Below, piece after piece: positions 9,394 through 17,839 of a stretch of DNA of 64,000 bases (positions are counted from its first letter, which is position 1; each line of letters starts with the position of its first letter). The notes beneath the pieces were generated by a model. The model was not told the origin of the DNA. It saw only the letters and a program-made list of their open reading frames with translations, and did not search any database. The position numbers and the translations under genes were made by a program. The DNA is from Actinoplanes sp. L3-i22 (GTDB lineage Bacteria; Actinomycetota; Actinomycetes; Mycobacteriales; Micromonosporaceae), in assembly GCF_019704555.1 (NCBI RefSeq), contig NZ_AP024745.1:3790501-3854500 (forward strand), in the 5' to 3' direction.

Positions 9394-9945
9394 TCGCGGG
9401 GCCGGAACCTGCGGTGCGGGGCTGATCGCGGGGCCGGAACCTGCGGTGCGGGGCTGATCGCGGGGCCGGAACCTGCGGTGCGGGGCTGATCGCGGGGCCG
9501 GAACCTGCGGTGCGGGGCTGATCGCGGGGCCGGAACCTGCGGTGCGGGGCTGATCGCGGGGCCGGAACCTGCGGTGCGGGGCTGATCGCGGGGCCGGAAC
9601 CTGCGGTGCGGGGCTGATCGCGGGGCCGGAACCTGCGGTGCGGGGCTGATCGCGGGGCCGGAACCTGCGGTGCGGGGCTGATCGCGGGGCCGGAACCTGC
9701 GGTGCGGGGCTGATCGCGGGGCCGGAACCTGCGGTGCGGGGCTGATCGCGGGGCCGGAACCTGCGGTGCGGGGCTGATCGCGGGGCCGGAGCCCGCAGCG
9801 CGGGGCTGATCGCGGGGCCGGAGCCCGCAGCGCGGAGCTGATCGCGGGGCCGGAGCCCGCAGCGCGGAGCTGATCGCGGGGCCGGAGCCCGCAGCGCGGA
9901 GCTGATCGCGGGGCCGGAGCCCGCGGGGCGGAGCCGATCGTTGGC
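9386..9945. repeat. 32-bp tandem array, 17 units plus a degenerate 18th
   Basis: TGATCGCGGGGCC recurs at exactly 32-base intervals from 9391 to 9903, and a decayed copy with CGATCG follows at 9935. Two variants are cleanly segregated. Units 1-12 (9391-9774) read GGAACCTGCGGTGC after the core. Units 13-17 (9775-9934) read GGAGCCCGCAGCGC. There are no spacers, so it is not CRISPR. Because 32 is not a multiple of 3, an antisense frame runs through all units as an apparent 32-residue protein repeat, which I treat as an artefact. Confidence 0.97.
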
Positions 9946-10024
9946 CGGAGTCTGCTGCACTCCGTGATGCGAGGTCCGATCGATTCGGCCTGGCTCAGTT
10001 GCGCGGCGGTCGGAGCGACCGCGT

Positions 10025-10834
10025 TTACGGTGCCGGGTGCGGGTGGGCGCGGAGGATCGGGAGGACTGCGGCTGGAGTCAGGCCGACCATTTCGCGCATG
10101 CGGCGAGTCAGATGGGCCTGGTCGGCGAAGCCCGCGGTGACGGCGGCCTCCGCCGGGGACTGACCGGCCCGCAGAGCTTCGGCGGCGCGGCGCAGTTCGG
10201 CCCATACCCGCCAGCGGGGGAGCGGCATGCCGACCTGCTGCCGAGCCAGGGCACGAAGGCGCTGCGGGGAGAGCCCGACCTCGGCGGCCAGTTCCGGCAT
10301 CGACAGGTTCCGCTCCGACAGCAGCCGCATCGCTCGGACCAGCCGAGGATCGAGCGCCCGGGATCGCCCTTCGCCGATCTCGCGCAGGTCGTGCAGTTCG
10401 GGCGCGGCGGCGATCCCGTCCCGGTAGCGTGCGCGCAGGTCGTCCGCGAACACCGAGTGCGGCTCGACATAGAACGTCACCAGGTCCGCGGCGGGTAGCA
10501 GCCGATGCCGCACCATCGGCGGCACGACGAGGGCCACCCCTCGATGCTCGATCCCCGCATCGTCAACCACCCCCACATCGCCTTGCGAAGCCGCCGAACT
10601 GACACCAGGGCGCGCGGGCGGCGAGGCACCGTCGACCACCGCGCTGCCGGCCACATTGAGTGGTGGGGCGCTGACGTCCTGGGGGACGGTGTGGCGGTGG
10701 GCCGCGTCGCCGGGCGGGTTGAGCTGCGCGGCGATGACGATCTGGAAAGCGGCGTGACGATGGGCCGCGCCGTCGGTGGCCGGTCCCCGGTACTCCGCAT
10801 ACCCGTCACCGACCGTAAACCGCCCCCTGCTCAC
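10025..10834 (-). CDS. AraC-family transcriptional regulator
   Basis: About 269 residues. The N-terminal part is cupin-like with scattered histidines (GAAHRHAAFQ, IEHRGVALVVPPMVRH). The C-terminal AraC double helix-turn-helix (about residues 165-262) contains SMPELAAEVGLSPQRLRALA and AAVTAGFADQAHLTRRMREM. I chose GTG at 10834 because it opens directly into SRGRFTVGDG; an ATG at 10891 would add 19 residues. The target is unknown; an SDR gene fragment lies immediately upstream on the other strand. Confidence 0.85.
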   Translation of the reverse strand: MSRGRFTVGDGYAEYRGPATDGAAHRHAAFQIVIAAQLNPPGDAAHRHTVPQDVSAPPLNVAGSAVVDGASPPARPGVSSAASQGDVGVVDDAGIEHRGVALVVPPMVRHRLLPAADLVTFYVEPHSVFADDLRARYRDGIAAAPELHDLREIGEGRSRALDPRLVRAMRLLSERNLSMPELAAEVGLSPQRLRALARQQVGMPLPRWRVWAELRRAAEALRAGQSPAEAAVTAGFADQAHLTRRMREMVGLTPAAVLPILRAHPHPAP

Positions 10835-10869
10835 CCCGAGATGATGGCAGGAACCCGCCGCGACCGGCT

Positions 10870-10953
10870 CCGCAGCACCGCTCGGCGGCATACCTGGCCG
10901 GCCAAAACTTGGTCGTCGACGGTGGCGTTACCGTCCGCGGCCCGTTCACCTGA
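10870..10953 (+). pseudogene. C-terminal fragment of a short-chain dehydrogenase/reductase
   Basis: One plus-strand frame reads SAAYLAGQNLVVDGG followed by VTVRGPFT and a TGA at 10951. This is the highly conserved C-terminal signature of SDR-family proteins (normally S..A.Y.TGQ.L.VDGG). Nothing upstream in any frame looks like the Rossmann fold or the YxxxK active site, because that space is taken by the AraC gene. It is therefore a truncated remnant. The AraC gene probably replaced or invaded the body of the SDR gene. Confidence 0.7.
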
Positions 10954-11133
10954 TCCGATTCCGGTGCCCACGGCAGGCGATCACTCGCGGTCAGCCCATT
11001 TCCCGGTACGGCGTTAGATGGTGATCCACCGCAGCCCGGCCCTCGCCGGCAGCGGGTACGCGACCTGTCAAGCCTGCCTGTGGACAACCGGCCATTGTGG
11101 ATAACCCGAACCCGCCCCCGCGCCGGGTCTAGG

Positions 11134-11535
11134 CTAAATCCGGCGAAGCAGCAACCAGGCGTCGGCAGGGAACAGCCGGCGCGCGACGTTCCAGGCGAAC
11201 CGGGAGTAATACGGACGCGCGGCCGCCGCATCGATGATCCTCGGATCGTCCATCCGATGTTCGACGCCTCGCCAGCGGATCGTGCACCCGCCGGCCGCTA
11301 CGACGTTCCGCACCCAGTTCGTCCGCGCACCCCAGGGGAGGTTGATGACGAAGCCGTCCGATGTGGCGACCACGGCGACCGGCACGGTCAGGTCCCGTCC
11401 GCTGACCCGCCCGCGGTGGTGCACCACCGCCCAGGCCGGGAACCAGCGCCGCCCAGCGAGCACCCGCACGGCGGGCGCGGTGGCGCGGGCGAACCGCCAC
11501 GAAGTGTTGTCCGGAGTCGTAGCCGAGGAGGTCAT
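11134..11535 (-). CDS. Deazaflavin-dependent (Ddn/DUF385-type) nitroreductase-family protein
   Basis: About 133 residues. The split beta-barrel pattern HHRGRVSGRDLTVPVAVVA, WGARTNWVRNVVAAGGCTIR and RIIDAAAARPYYSRF matches the nitroreductase/quinone-reductase family that uses coenzyme F420. Members reduce quinones or act in redox protection. I chose ATG at 11535 (MTSSATTP), with an alternative at 11571. It lies 49 bases downstream of the hydrolase-LuxR gene on the same strand and may be co-transcribed. Confidence 0.78.
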   Translation of the reverse strand: MTSSATTPDNTSWRFARATAPAVRVLAGRRWFPAWAVVHHRGRVSGRDLTVPVAVVATSDGFVINLPWGARTNWVRNVVAAGGCTIRWRGVEHRMDDPRIIDAAAARPYYSRFAWNVARRLFPADAWLLLRRI

Positions 11536-11583
11536 ACCCCAGATCGTGCGCCGCTGATCCGTCCGCCACATCCAGGAGATCCG

Positions 11584-12984
11584 TCATTCGTGATGGCGGT
11601 TTTCCGTCATCCCGCGCAGCGCATAAGCGACCGCGTCGGCCCGGCCACGAGCCCCGATCTTGCGATAGACGTTGCCGAGGTGGCGCTCGACCGTGTGCAC
11701 CGCGATCCCGAGCCGCCGAGCGATCTCGGAGTTGGAGTCCCCACCCGCAACCAGCCCCAGCACCTCCACCTCCCGAGGCGTGAGCTCCCCACCCGAGCCC
11801 CGGCGGCCACCAACGCCCGGCGCGAGGGGAAAGCGCGGCGCAGCGACATCGCGCGGCGCGGTGGCCGGGCCGAGCGGGCGTGCGGGGCCGAGCGGCCGTT
11901 CGGGGTTGGGCGGCGGCCCGGTGTCGCGCGGCGCGGTGGCGGTGTCGCGCGGCGCGGTGGCGGTGTCGCGCGGCGCGGTGGCGGTGTCGCGCGGCGCGGT
12001 GGCGGTGTCGCGCGACGCGGTGGCCGGGCTGGGCGGGGTGCTGACCAGGCTGGATGGCGCGGTGGTGGGGCTGGGCGGCGAGGCGGTGGCGGAGGAGGCG
12101 GTGGCGGCGGGGAGGGTGGAAGGGTGGGGCGGGGTGGCTGGCGCCGGGCGGTTGCCGGCGGTGGGTGGGGGCGGTTCCGTGGTGCCGAGGACGAAATCGG
12201 TCACCAGGCGGACGTCCTGCTCCGGGTTCTCCAGGAACAGCGTCGGTGTGGTGCCGGGCAACTCCACCAGCCGTGCGTCCGGGAGGCCGTCGGCCAGGCG
12301 CCGGAAGACCTCCACCGGGATCTGCTGTTCGCTCTGCCGGTGCAGGACCAGGGCCGGCGCCTGGACCAGGCGCAACTCCGCGGTCACGTCGATCTCCTCG
12401 GCCGCCGAGAACCAGGCTCGGGCCACCGGGGCGGTGGTCGCCGTGCGGAAGGCCTCCGCTGTCCAGCGCCCGGACGGCGCCGAGTCCCAGCCCAGCCAGG
12501 CCGCCGCCGCGGCGTCCGCGAACAGGCCCCAGTCCTGATCGACAAGGGACAGCAGCGCCTGGGTCTGCGCCGGCCGCATCGCCTCGCGCATCCGGGCGGC
12601 GCCGCCGAACAGCACGAGCCGGTCGACCCGGGACGGCTCCCGGGCGGCGAAAGCGATCGCGGTGGCCGCCGCGTGGTAATAGCCGAGAAGTGACGCCGAT
12701 TGGATTCCGGCGTCGTCCAGAACGGCCCGCAGATCGCGCAGATGCGCGTCGACGCCGAGATCGTCGAGGTCGATCCGGCGGTCGGACGCGCCCATCCCGC
12801 GGCCGTCGTACAGCACGATCGTCAATTCCCGGGCCAGCGCCTCATACGCCGCCCGCATCGCCGGAATCCGCCACTGCGCGGCGATGTTGCTGAGCGACGG
12901 CATCCACACCAGCACCGGACCCCGCCCGAAGACCTGGTAACCGATCGTCACGCCGTCCGCGGTCCGCGCGTAGTGCATCTCCAC
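11584..12984 (-). CDS. Alpha/beta-hydrolase-like sensor fused to a LuxR DNA-binding domain
   Basis: About 466 residues. Residues 1-270 have the alpha/beta-hydrolase fold ([26 protein letters not shown]). Residues 290-380 are a low-complexity Pro/Ala/Thr linker containing repeats of TATAPRD. Residues 402-460 are a LuxR helix-turn-helix ([35 protein letters not shown]). The nucleophile elbow reads [10 protein letters not shown]: the position expected for the catalytic Ser is Tyr103, and the C-terminal His site reads PGTTPTLF with no His. So it is probably a ligand-binding pseudo-enzyme that switches transcription rather than a hydrolase. The target is unknown; the downstream Ddn-like gene is a candidate. 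Confidence 0.88.
   Translation of the reverse strand: MEMHYARTADGVTIGYQVFGRGPVLVWMPSLSNIAAQWRIPAMRAAYEALARELTIVLYDGRGMGASDRRIDLDDLGVDAHLRDLRAVLDDAGIQSASLLGYYHAAATAIAFAAREPSRVDRLVLFGGAARMREAMRPAQTQALLSLVDQDWGLFADAAAAAWLGWDSAPSGRWTAEAFRTATTAPVARAWFSAAEEIDVTAELRLVQAPALVLHRQSEQQIPVEVFRRLADGLPDARLVELPGTTPTLFLENPEQDVRLVTDFVLGTTEPPPPTAGNRPAPATPPHPSTLPAATASSATASPPSPTTAPSSLVSTPPSPATASRDTATAPRDTATAPRDTATAPRDTATAPRDTGPPPNPERPLGPARPLGPATAPRDVAAPRFPLAPGVGGRRGSGGELTPREVEVLGLVAGGDSNSEIARRLGIAVHTVERHLGNVYRKIGARGRADAVAYALRGMTENRHHE
11920..12024. repeat. Five 21-bp in-frame tandem repeats encoding a TATAPRD linker
   Basis: The unit GGTGTCGCGCGGCGCGGTGG plus C repeats at 11920, 11941, 11962, 11983 and 12004; the last copy has a CGCGACGCGG variant. 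The period is seven codons, so unit gain or loss keeps the hydrolase-LuxR frame intact and only changes linker length between sensor and DNA-binding domains. Confidence 0.95.
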
Positions 12985-13029
12985 CCGCCCATTATCCCTG
13001 CGGCCGCGAATTCTGTCGTACCGGGAAGG

Positions 13030-13060
13030 CCTTTCAAAAGATTATATTGCCTTTCCCATA
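13030..13060 (+). promoter_or_regulatory. Possible promoter of the aminotransferase gene
   Basis: An unusually AT-rich block in otherwise GC-rich sequence contains AAAAGATTATATTGCC, with a TATATT at 13043-13048 resembling a -10 element, 41 bases upstream of the chosen start. No convincing -35 is visible. Confidence 0.35.
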
Positions 13061-13088
13061 CGGTGTGGGCGCTGGCAGGATGAGCCCT

Positions 13089-14276
13089 ATGCGCCGTATT
13101 TCTGAACGAATCTCCGGCATCGCGGAATCCGCCACGCTGGCCGTCGACGCCAAAGCAAAAGCCCTGCGCGCCGCCGGTCGGCCGGTGATCGGATTCGGGG
13201 CCGGGGAGCCCGATTTCCCCACGCCGGAGCACATCGTCGAGGCCGCGATCGAGGCCTGTCGCGACCCGCGGAACCACAAGTACACGCCGGCCGGCGGGCT
13301 GCCCGAGCTGCGCGAGGCGATCGCCCGCCAGTCCGGCCACCCGGTCGAGCCCAGTCAGGTGATCGTCACGAACGGCGGCAAGCAGGGCGTCTACCAGGCG
13401 TTCGCCGCGCTGCTCGACCCGGGCGACGAGGTGCTGATCCCGGCGCCGTTCTGGACCACCTACCCGGAGGCGGTCCGGCTGGCGGGCGGCGTCCCGGTCG
13501 CGGTGAACTCCGACGAGTCGACCGGCTACCTGGTGAGCGCCGACCGGCTGGAGGCCGCGCGAACCCCTCGTACCAAAGTGTTGTTGATGTGTTCTCCGTC
13601 GAACCCGACGGGCGCGGTCTATGCACGCGAGCAATTGTCGGAAATCGGCAACTGGGCCTTGGAAAATGAGCTTTTCGTCGTCACCGACGAGATTTACAAG
13701 AATTTGGTGTACGGCGACGCCCAGTTCCATTCGCTGCCCGCGCTCGTCCCCGGCCTCGCCGACCGGACGATCGTGCTCGACGGTGTGTCGAAGACGTTCG
13801 CGATGACCGGCTGGCGGGTCGGCTGGATGACCGGGCCGAAGGATCTGATCGGCGCGGCGCTGAATCTGCAGTCCCATCTGACATCGAATGTCAGCAATGT
13901 GTCGCAGGTCGCCGGGCTCGCCGCGGTGAGTGGTGACCGCACCGCCGCGGCGCGGATGCGGGCGGCTTTCGATCGGCGCCGCCGCACGATCGTCGACCTG
14001 CTGAACGACATTCCCGGGGTGGTCTGCCCGGAGCCGCAGGGCGCGTTCTACGTCTATCCGTCGGTGAAGGGGCTGCTCGGGCGTCCGTTGCGCGGCCGCA
14101 TTCCGGCGACGTCCGCGGAACTCGCCGCGATCGTGCTGGACGAGGCGGAAGTGGCGGTGGTTCCCGGGGAGGCGTTCGGCACGCCGGGTTACCTGCGTTT
14201 CTCGTACGCATTGAGCGACGCCGACCTGGCCGAAGGCGTGCACCGTTTCGCGAAGCTGGTGAGCGAGGCGGGGTAA
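13089..14276 (+). CDS. Class I PLP aminotransferase, aspartate aminotransferase family
   Basis: About 395 residues and complete. It has [13 protein letters not shown] near the N-terminus, the CSPSNPTG motif with Asn172, Asp200 and Tyr203 in [13 protein letters not shown], the Schiff-base Lys235 in [16 protein letters not shown], and Arg in [10 protein letters not shown] for the substrate carboxylate. This is the AspC/PatA group using aspartate or a related amino acid and 2-oxoglutarate. AGGA at 13077-13080 precedes ATG at 13089 by 8 bases, which favours that start over ATG at 13080. It is a single gene followed by a broken small reading frame. Confidence 0.9.
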   Translation: MRRISERISGIAESATLAVDAKAKALRAAGRPVIGFGAGEPDFPTPEHIVEAAIEACRDPRNHKYTPAGGLPELREAIARQSGHPVEPSQVIVTNGGKQGVYQAFAALLDPGDEVLIPAPFWTTYPEAVRLAGGVPVAVNSDESTGYLVSADRLEAARTPRTKVLLMCSPSNPTGAVYAREQLSEIGNWALENELFVVTDEIYKNLVYGDAQFHSLPALVPGLADRTIVLDGVSKTFAMTGWRVGWMTGPKDLIGAALNLQSHLTSNVSNVSQVAGLAAVSGDRTAAARMRAAFDRRRRTIVDLLNDIPGVVCPEPQGAFYVYPSVKGLLGRPLRGRIPATSAELAAIVLDEAEVAVVPGEAFGTPGYLRFSYALSDADLAEGVHRFAKLVSEAG

Positions 14277-14620
14277 GTGACGTCCACGCCGCGCCCGCTG
14301 TCCGAGGACCCGCCGGCCCCGGTGAAGCGGCGCCGCTGGGCCCCGGTCGCGGCCGGGGCGGCGCTGGTGCTGCCGTGGAGGACGTCGCGGGCGGGCTCGG
14401 CGCCGATTACCTGATCGAGAACGATCTGCTCTACAAATCCACCGGCAAGGACTGGGCCTGGCAGGCGATCACCGGGGCGAATCCGCTGGTGTCCAGCTCC
14501 GGGAAGGTCTATCGGTGGCGGGTGCGGCCCGGGCTCGGTGGACGGCGGGTGCTGTTCGACGCGGCGACGGCGAACGGTGCCGAGGTGGGTAGCGCGGTCA
14601 TTCCGGTGAAGCGGTGCTGA
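14277..14620 (+). pseudogene. Frameshifted small membrane-anchored protein
   Basis: GTG at 14277 opens a frame reading a basic stretch VKRRRWAPVAAGAALVLP, typical of the start of an anchor helix, which then runs into a stop at 14411. A second frame from about 14370 to a TGA at 14620 reads VEDVAGGLGADYLIEND and ends SAVIPVKRC; it has no good start of its own. Losing one base around 14370 would join the two into one 114-residue anchored protein. It could be a sequencing error, a decayed gene or programmed slippage; the first two are likelier. The function is unknown. Confidence 0.55.
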
Positions 14621-14646
14621 CGCCGTACCGTCGCCAATAAAAGCGT

Positions 14647-14671
14647 GCCCACCTGCCGAGGGCAGGTGGGC
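14647..14671. terminator. Bidirectional hairpin terminator between convergent genes
   Basis: GCCCACCTGCC and GGCAGGTGGGC form a perfect 11-bp stem around a GAG loop. It lies 27 bases after the plus-strand small gene and 22 bases after the ctaD stop, so it can serve both. There is no U-tract, as is common in actinobacteria. Confidence 0.85.
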
Positions 14672-14692
14672 AGCGAAGGCCGAGCCGGGAAT

Positions 14693-16462
14693 TCAGCGTT
14701 TCTTCTTGCGGTCCCGGTCGGAGGCGATGTCCTCGGAGTACGACGCCCCGCCGTCGGATTCCTTGCGAAGCGGCCGCGCGCCGCCCTCCGGCGGACCGGC
14801 CAGGGATTGCTCACCGGCCGCGAGGTGCGGGAATTTCAGGTCGAAAGCCGGCCGCTCGGAACGGATCCGCGGCATCCGGTCGAAGTTGCGCAGCGGCGGC
14901 GGGCTGGACGTGGCCCATTCCAGCGAGTTGCCGTAACCCCACGGGTCGTCCGCGATGACCGTCTTGCCGAACTTGTAGGACTTCCACACGTTGTAGAGGA
15001 ACGGCAGCGTGGCCGCGCCGAGAATGAACGAGCCGATCGACGAGATCGTGTTCAGCGTGGTGAAGCCGTCGGTCGGCAGATAGTCCGCGTAACGGCGGGG
15101 CATGCCCTGGGTGCCGACCCAGTGCTGCACCAGGAACGTCATGTGGAAGCCGATGAACGTCAGCCAGAAGTGCAGCTTGCCGAGGCGTTCGTCGAGCATC
15201 CGGCCGAACATCTTCGGAAACCAGAAGTAGATGCCGGCGAAGACCGCGAACACGATCGTGCCGAACAGTACGTAGTGGAAGTGCGCCACCACGAAATACG
15301 AGTCGGAGACGTGGAAGTCCATCGGCGGCGAGGCCAGGATGATGCCGGAGAGGCCACCGAAGAGGAACGTCACCAGGAAGCCGATCGCCCACACCATCGG
15401 CGTCTCGAAACTGACCTGGCCGCGCCACATGGTGCCGATCCAGGTGAAGAACTTCATGCCGGTCGGCACGCCGATCATGAAGGTGAGGAAGCTGAAGAAC
15501 GGCAGCAGCACCTGGCCGGTGGCATACATGTGGTGCGCCCAGACGCTCATCGACAGGGCGGCGATCGCAATGGTCGCGCCGACCAGGCCCTTGTAGCCGA
15601 AGAGCGGTTTCCGGCTGAACACCGGAATGACTTCGGTGATGATGCCGAAGAACGGCAGGGCGATGATGTACACCTCGGGATGACCGAAGAACCAGAACAG
15701 ATGCTGCCAGAGCATCGGGCCGCCGGTGTCGACGTCGAACACGTGCGCGCCGAGCACCCGGTCGGCCGCGAGCGCGAACAGCGCGGCCGCGAAGAACGGG
15801 AACACCATGATCGCCAGCAGGGCGGTGACCAGCATGTTCCAGCACATGATCGGCATCCGGAACATGGTCATGCCGGGCGCGCGCAGGGTCAGGATCGTGG
15901 TGATCAGGTTGACCGAGCCGAGGATCGTGCCCAGGCCGGAGATGGCCAGGCCGACCACCCAGCAGTTGCCGCCGATGCCCGGCGAGTGCACCGAGTCGCT
16001 GAGCGGGGTGTAGGCGAACCAGCCGAAGTCGGCCGCGCCGCCCGGGGTGAAGAAGCCGCTGATCGCGATCAGCGTGCCGAACAGGTAGAGCCAGTAGGCG
16101 AACGCGTTGAGCCGCGGGAACGCGACGTCGGGGGCGCCGATCTGGATCGGGACCACGAAGTTGCCGAACGCGAACACGATCGGCGTCGCGAAGAACAGCA
16201 GCATGGCCGTGCCGTGCATGGTGAAGAGCTGGTTGAACTGCTCCGGGGACAGGATCTGCATGCCCGGGCGGGCCAGTTCGGCGCGCATCAGCAGCGCCAT
16301 CACGCCACCGACCATGTAGAAGACGATCGAGGTGATCATGTACATGATCCCGATCTGCTTCGCGTCGGTGGTGCGCAGAGTCCGGCCCAGCGCGGACCCT
16401 CTGATCTGCCGGCGGACCGGATGGGGTCTGACGGGGGTCGGCCTCGGGGCGACGGTGGTCAT
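14693..16462 (-). CDS. ctaD: Cytochrome c oxidase subunit I
   Basis: About 589 residues with twelve transmembrane helices. The redox ligands are present: the helix II His in [11 protein letters not shown] (heme a), [15 protein letters not shown] (CuB His cross-linked to Tyr), WAHHMYATG (two CuB His) and [10 protein letters not shown] (heme a3 and heme a). It is the proton-pumping catalytic subunit of the aa3-type terminal oxidase. I chose ATG at 16462 (MTTVAPRP). The hydrophilic C-terminal tail is rich in charged residues and ends DRDRKKKR. No ctaC, ctaE or qcr genes are in the window, so this copy is detached from the usual operon. Confidence 0.96.
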   Translation of the reverse strand: MTTVAPRPTPVRPHPVRRQIRGSALGRTLRTTDAKQIGIMYMITSIVFYMVGGVMALLMRAELARPGMQILSPEQFNQLFTMHGTAMLLFFATPIVFAFGNFVVPIQIGAPDVAFPRLNAFAYWLYLFGTLIAISGFFTPGGAADFGWFAYTPLSDSVHSPGIGGNCWVVGLAISGLGTILGSVNLITTILTLRAPGMTMFRMPIMCWNMLVTALLAIMVFPFFAAALFALAADRVLGAHVFDVDTGGPMLWQHLFWFFGHPEVYIIALPFFGIITEVIPVFSRKPLFGYKGLVGATIAIAALSMSVWAHHMYATGQVLLPFFSFLTFMIGVPTGMKFFTWIGTMWRGQVSFETPMVWAIGFLVTFLFGGLSGIILASPPMDFHVSDSYFVVAHFHYVLFGTIVFAVFAGIYFWFPKMFGRMLDERLGKLHFWLTFIGFHMTFLVQHWVGTQGMPRRYADYLPTDGFTTLNTISSIGSFILGAATLPFLYNVWKSYKFGKTVIADDPWGYGNSLEWATSSPPPLRNFDRMPRIRSERPAFDLKFPHLAAGEQSLAGPPEGGARPLRKESDGGASYSEDIASDRDRKKKR

Positions 16463-16576
16463 CCAGCCTCCTCGGCTGCGCATACGGAGAACTACTGCTC
16501 ACCCTCTGTTATAGGCTGCTAGTGCTTCAATTCGTGCCAGATCGGCTATTCCTCTTATGTCCGGACGGGGGAGCGG

Positions 16577-16849
16577 GTGCTGGAGGAGAAGGACCGTCGC
16601 GTGCTCGCGGACATCGAAGAGCGGCTCTGCGCCGGGGACCCGGCGTTCGCCCGGCGGATGCGATCGGCGCCCTGCCCGTTCCCGACGTTGTCGGTGCTGT
16701 GCGTGGTCGCGTTCCTGTCGCTGCCGTTCCTGGGGTTGTTCCTGGGACCGGGGGCGGTGCTGCTGGCGATCAACGTGACGGCGGCCGTGGTGATCCTGGT
16801 CCTGGCGTTCCGGGGGCGGCGGCGCTGGGCGGGCCCGGGGTCGCAGTGA
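16577..16849 (+). CDS. DUF3040 small membrane protein
   Basis: About 90 residues. The N-terminal MLEEKDRRVLADIEERLCAG followed by DPAFARRM is the DUF3040 signature. Two helices follow (about 36-53 and 56-78). The start is GTG. DUF3040 proteins are small actinobacterial membrane proteins of unknown function. It is divergent from ctaD, with a 114-base shared upstream region. Confidence 0.85.
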   Translation: MLEEKDRRVLADIEERLCAGDPAFARRMRSAPCPFPTLSVLCVVAFLSLPFLGLFLGPGAVLLAINVTAAVVILVLAFRGRRRWAGPGSQ

Positions 16850-16871
16850 CCGATTCCGATATTGTGCGGCG

Positions 16872-17072
16872 ATGGATGCACGGGGACGCCGGATCGAGAC
16901 CTCCCGCACGCTCGGGAACCTTTGCCTGATCATCGGCTTCGGTACGGCGGCCGTGATCGGCCTGGCTTCGGTGGCGTCGGTCGCGCCCTACCTCTTTGCC
17001 ATCCTGTTCGTGATGACCGGTCTCGGTCTCCGCATCGAGGCGATCGTCCTCGACGCCGGCAAGAGTTCCTGA
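16872..17072 (+). CDS. Small two-helix membrane protein, unknown
   Basis: 66 residues from ATG at 16872. Two hydrophobic segments (residues about 14-34 and 37-55), a basic N-terminus (MDARGRRIE) and a short polar tail. It lies 22 bases after the DUF3040 gene on the same strand and is probably co-transcribed. It is not recognised beyond being a membrane peptide. Confidence 0.6.
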   Translation: MDARGRRIETSRTLGNLCLIIGFGTAAVIGLASVASVAPYLFAILFVMTGLGLRIEAIVLDAGKSS

Positions 17073-17075
17073 CCG

Positions 17076-17160
17076 AGCAGGGCCGAGCAGGGCCGGGCCG
17101 AGCCGAGCCGAGCAGGGCCGAGCCGAGCCGGGCCGGGCCGAGCCGGGCCAGGCCGAGCGG
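17076..17160. repeat. Degenerate GAGCCGGGCC-type short repeats
   Basis: About 85 bases built from alternating GAGCAGGGCC, GAGCC and GGGCC units, directly downstream of the small membrane protein. There is no coding potential. Confidence 0.8.
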
Positions 17161-17170
17161 CTTGAGGCTT

Positions 17171-17184
17171 TAAAAGCGCTTTTA
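17171..17184. terminator. AT-rich palindrome between convergent genes
   Basis: TAAAAGCGCTTTTA is a perfect 14-base palindrome lying 7 bases past the TetR stop and 99 bases after the plus-strand small gene. It is either a weak terminator or a protein-binding dyad. The AT content is striking against the GC-rich repeats next to it. Confidence 0.5.
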
Positions 17185-17191
17185 TCCGGAC

Positions 17192-17737
17192 TTATGGGCG
17201 CAGCATTGCGGAGATCAGCCGCTCGACCCGCGGGGTCAGCTCCGACTCCTCAGCCGCGGCGAGCGGCTCCACCCCCGCCGACCGCAGGATCGTCAGCCCC
17301 AGCATCGCGGCCAGCACGAACTGCGCGTCGAGCTCGTCCGCCCCACTCAGCCGAGCCAGCCGCTCCGCGAACGAGTGCAGCGTCCCGATCCGGATCTCCT
17401 CGGCCCGCGGATCCCCGGACGAGCGCAACAGCATCATGATCCGTGTCTGATACTGCCCATCCCGCGCGTCGCTGAGGTGCCGTGCCATCACCGCCGGCAG
17501 CTGCTGGAGCGCCACCTCGTCGGTGACCGTGCGCTCCAGCTCGTCGGCGGACCCGGCCAGGCACGCCCGGAACAGCCCTTCCTTGTTGCCGAAGTACCGG
17601 GCGATCAGCGCCACGTTCACCCCGGCATCGGCGGCGATGTCCCGGATGAACGTCGCGGCGTACCCGTCCCCGGCGAAGCGCCGCCGGGCCGCTTCGAGCA
17701 GGAGCTGCTTGGTGGCGGCCGAGTCCCGACGTCTCAT
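17192..17737 (-). CDS. TetR-family repressor of the divergent MFS pump
   Basis: About 181 residues. The N-terminal TetR helix-turn-helix reads TKQLLLEAARRRFAGDGYAA then FIRDIAADAGVNVALIARYF with NKEGLF. The C-terminal ligand domain is poorly conserved, as usual, and contains a TetR_C-like segment DPRAEEIRIGTLHSFAERLA. I chose ATG at 17737 (MRRRDSAATK); longer readings continue into the antisense of the MFS gene and are spurious. It is divergent from an MFS exporter with a large dyad operator between them, so autoregulation and pump repression are the expected roles. Confidence 0.92.
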   Translation of the reverse strand: MRRRDSAATKQLLLEAARRRFAGDGYAATFIRDIAADAGVNVALIARYFGNKEGLFRACLAGSADELERTVTDEVALQQLPAVMARHLSDARDGQYQTRIMMLLRSSGDPRAEEIRIGTLHSFAERLARLSGADELDAQFVLAAMLGLTILRSAGVEPLAAAEESELTPRVERLISAMLRP

Positions 17738-17752
17738 GTGACCACCGTAACT

Positions 17753-17820
17753 GATGTAATCGCTGGATGACTTAGTCGCCTTGGTCTCATAATGTCGATA
17801 AGTAATCCAGGGCTTACATC
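17753..17820. promoter_or_regulatory. Double dyad operator between tetR and the MFS gene
   Basis: Two 22-base arms (17753-17774 and 17799-17820) are inverted copies of each other and match at 19 of 22 positions. Both have the core GATGTAA and CTGGAT(G/T)ACTTA when the right arm is read on the minus strand. Each arm is itself an imperfect dyad, GTAA(T/G)C-N4-GAT(G/T)AC. That fits two TetR dimers bound across the divergent promoters. The right arm would lie inside the MFS coding region if its ATG at 17792 were used. Confidence 0.8.
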
Positions 17821-17839
17821 CACTCTCCCCGGGGGATCC

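Noticed and set aside
9386..9945. CRISPR array or repeat protein in the 32-bp array
   Set aside because: There are no spacers between units and no cas genes. The apparent 32-residue protein repeat comes from a non-triplet period read through an open antisense frame.
14645..16522. 625-codon plus-strand frame opposite ctaD
   Set aside because: Very Glu/Arg/His-rich product typical of the antisense of a hydrophobic GC-rich gene; ctaD has all heme and copper ligands.
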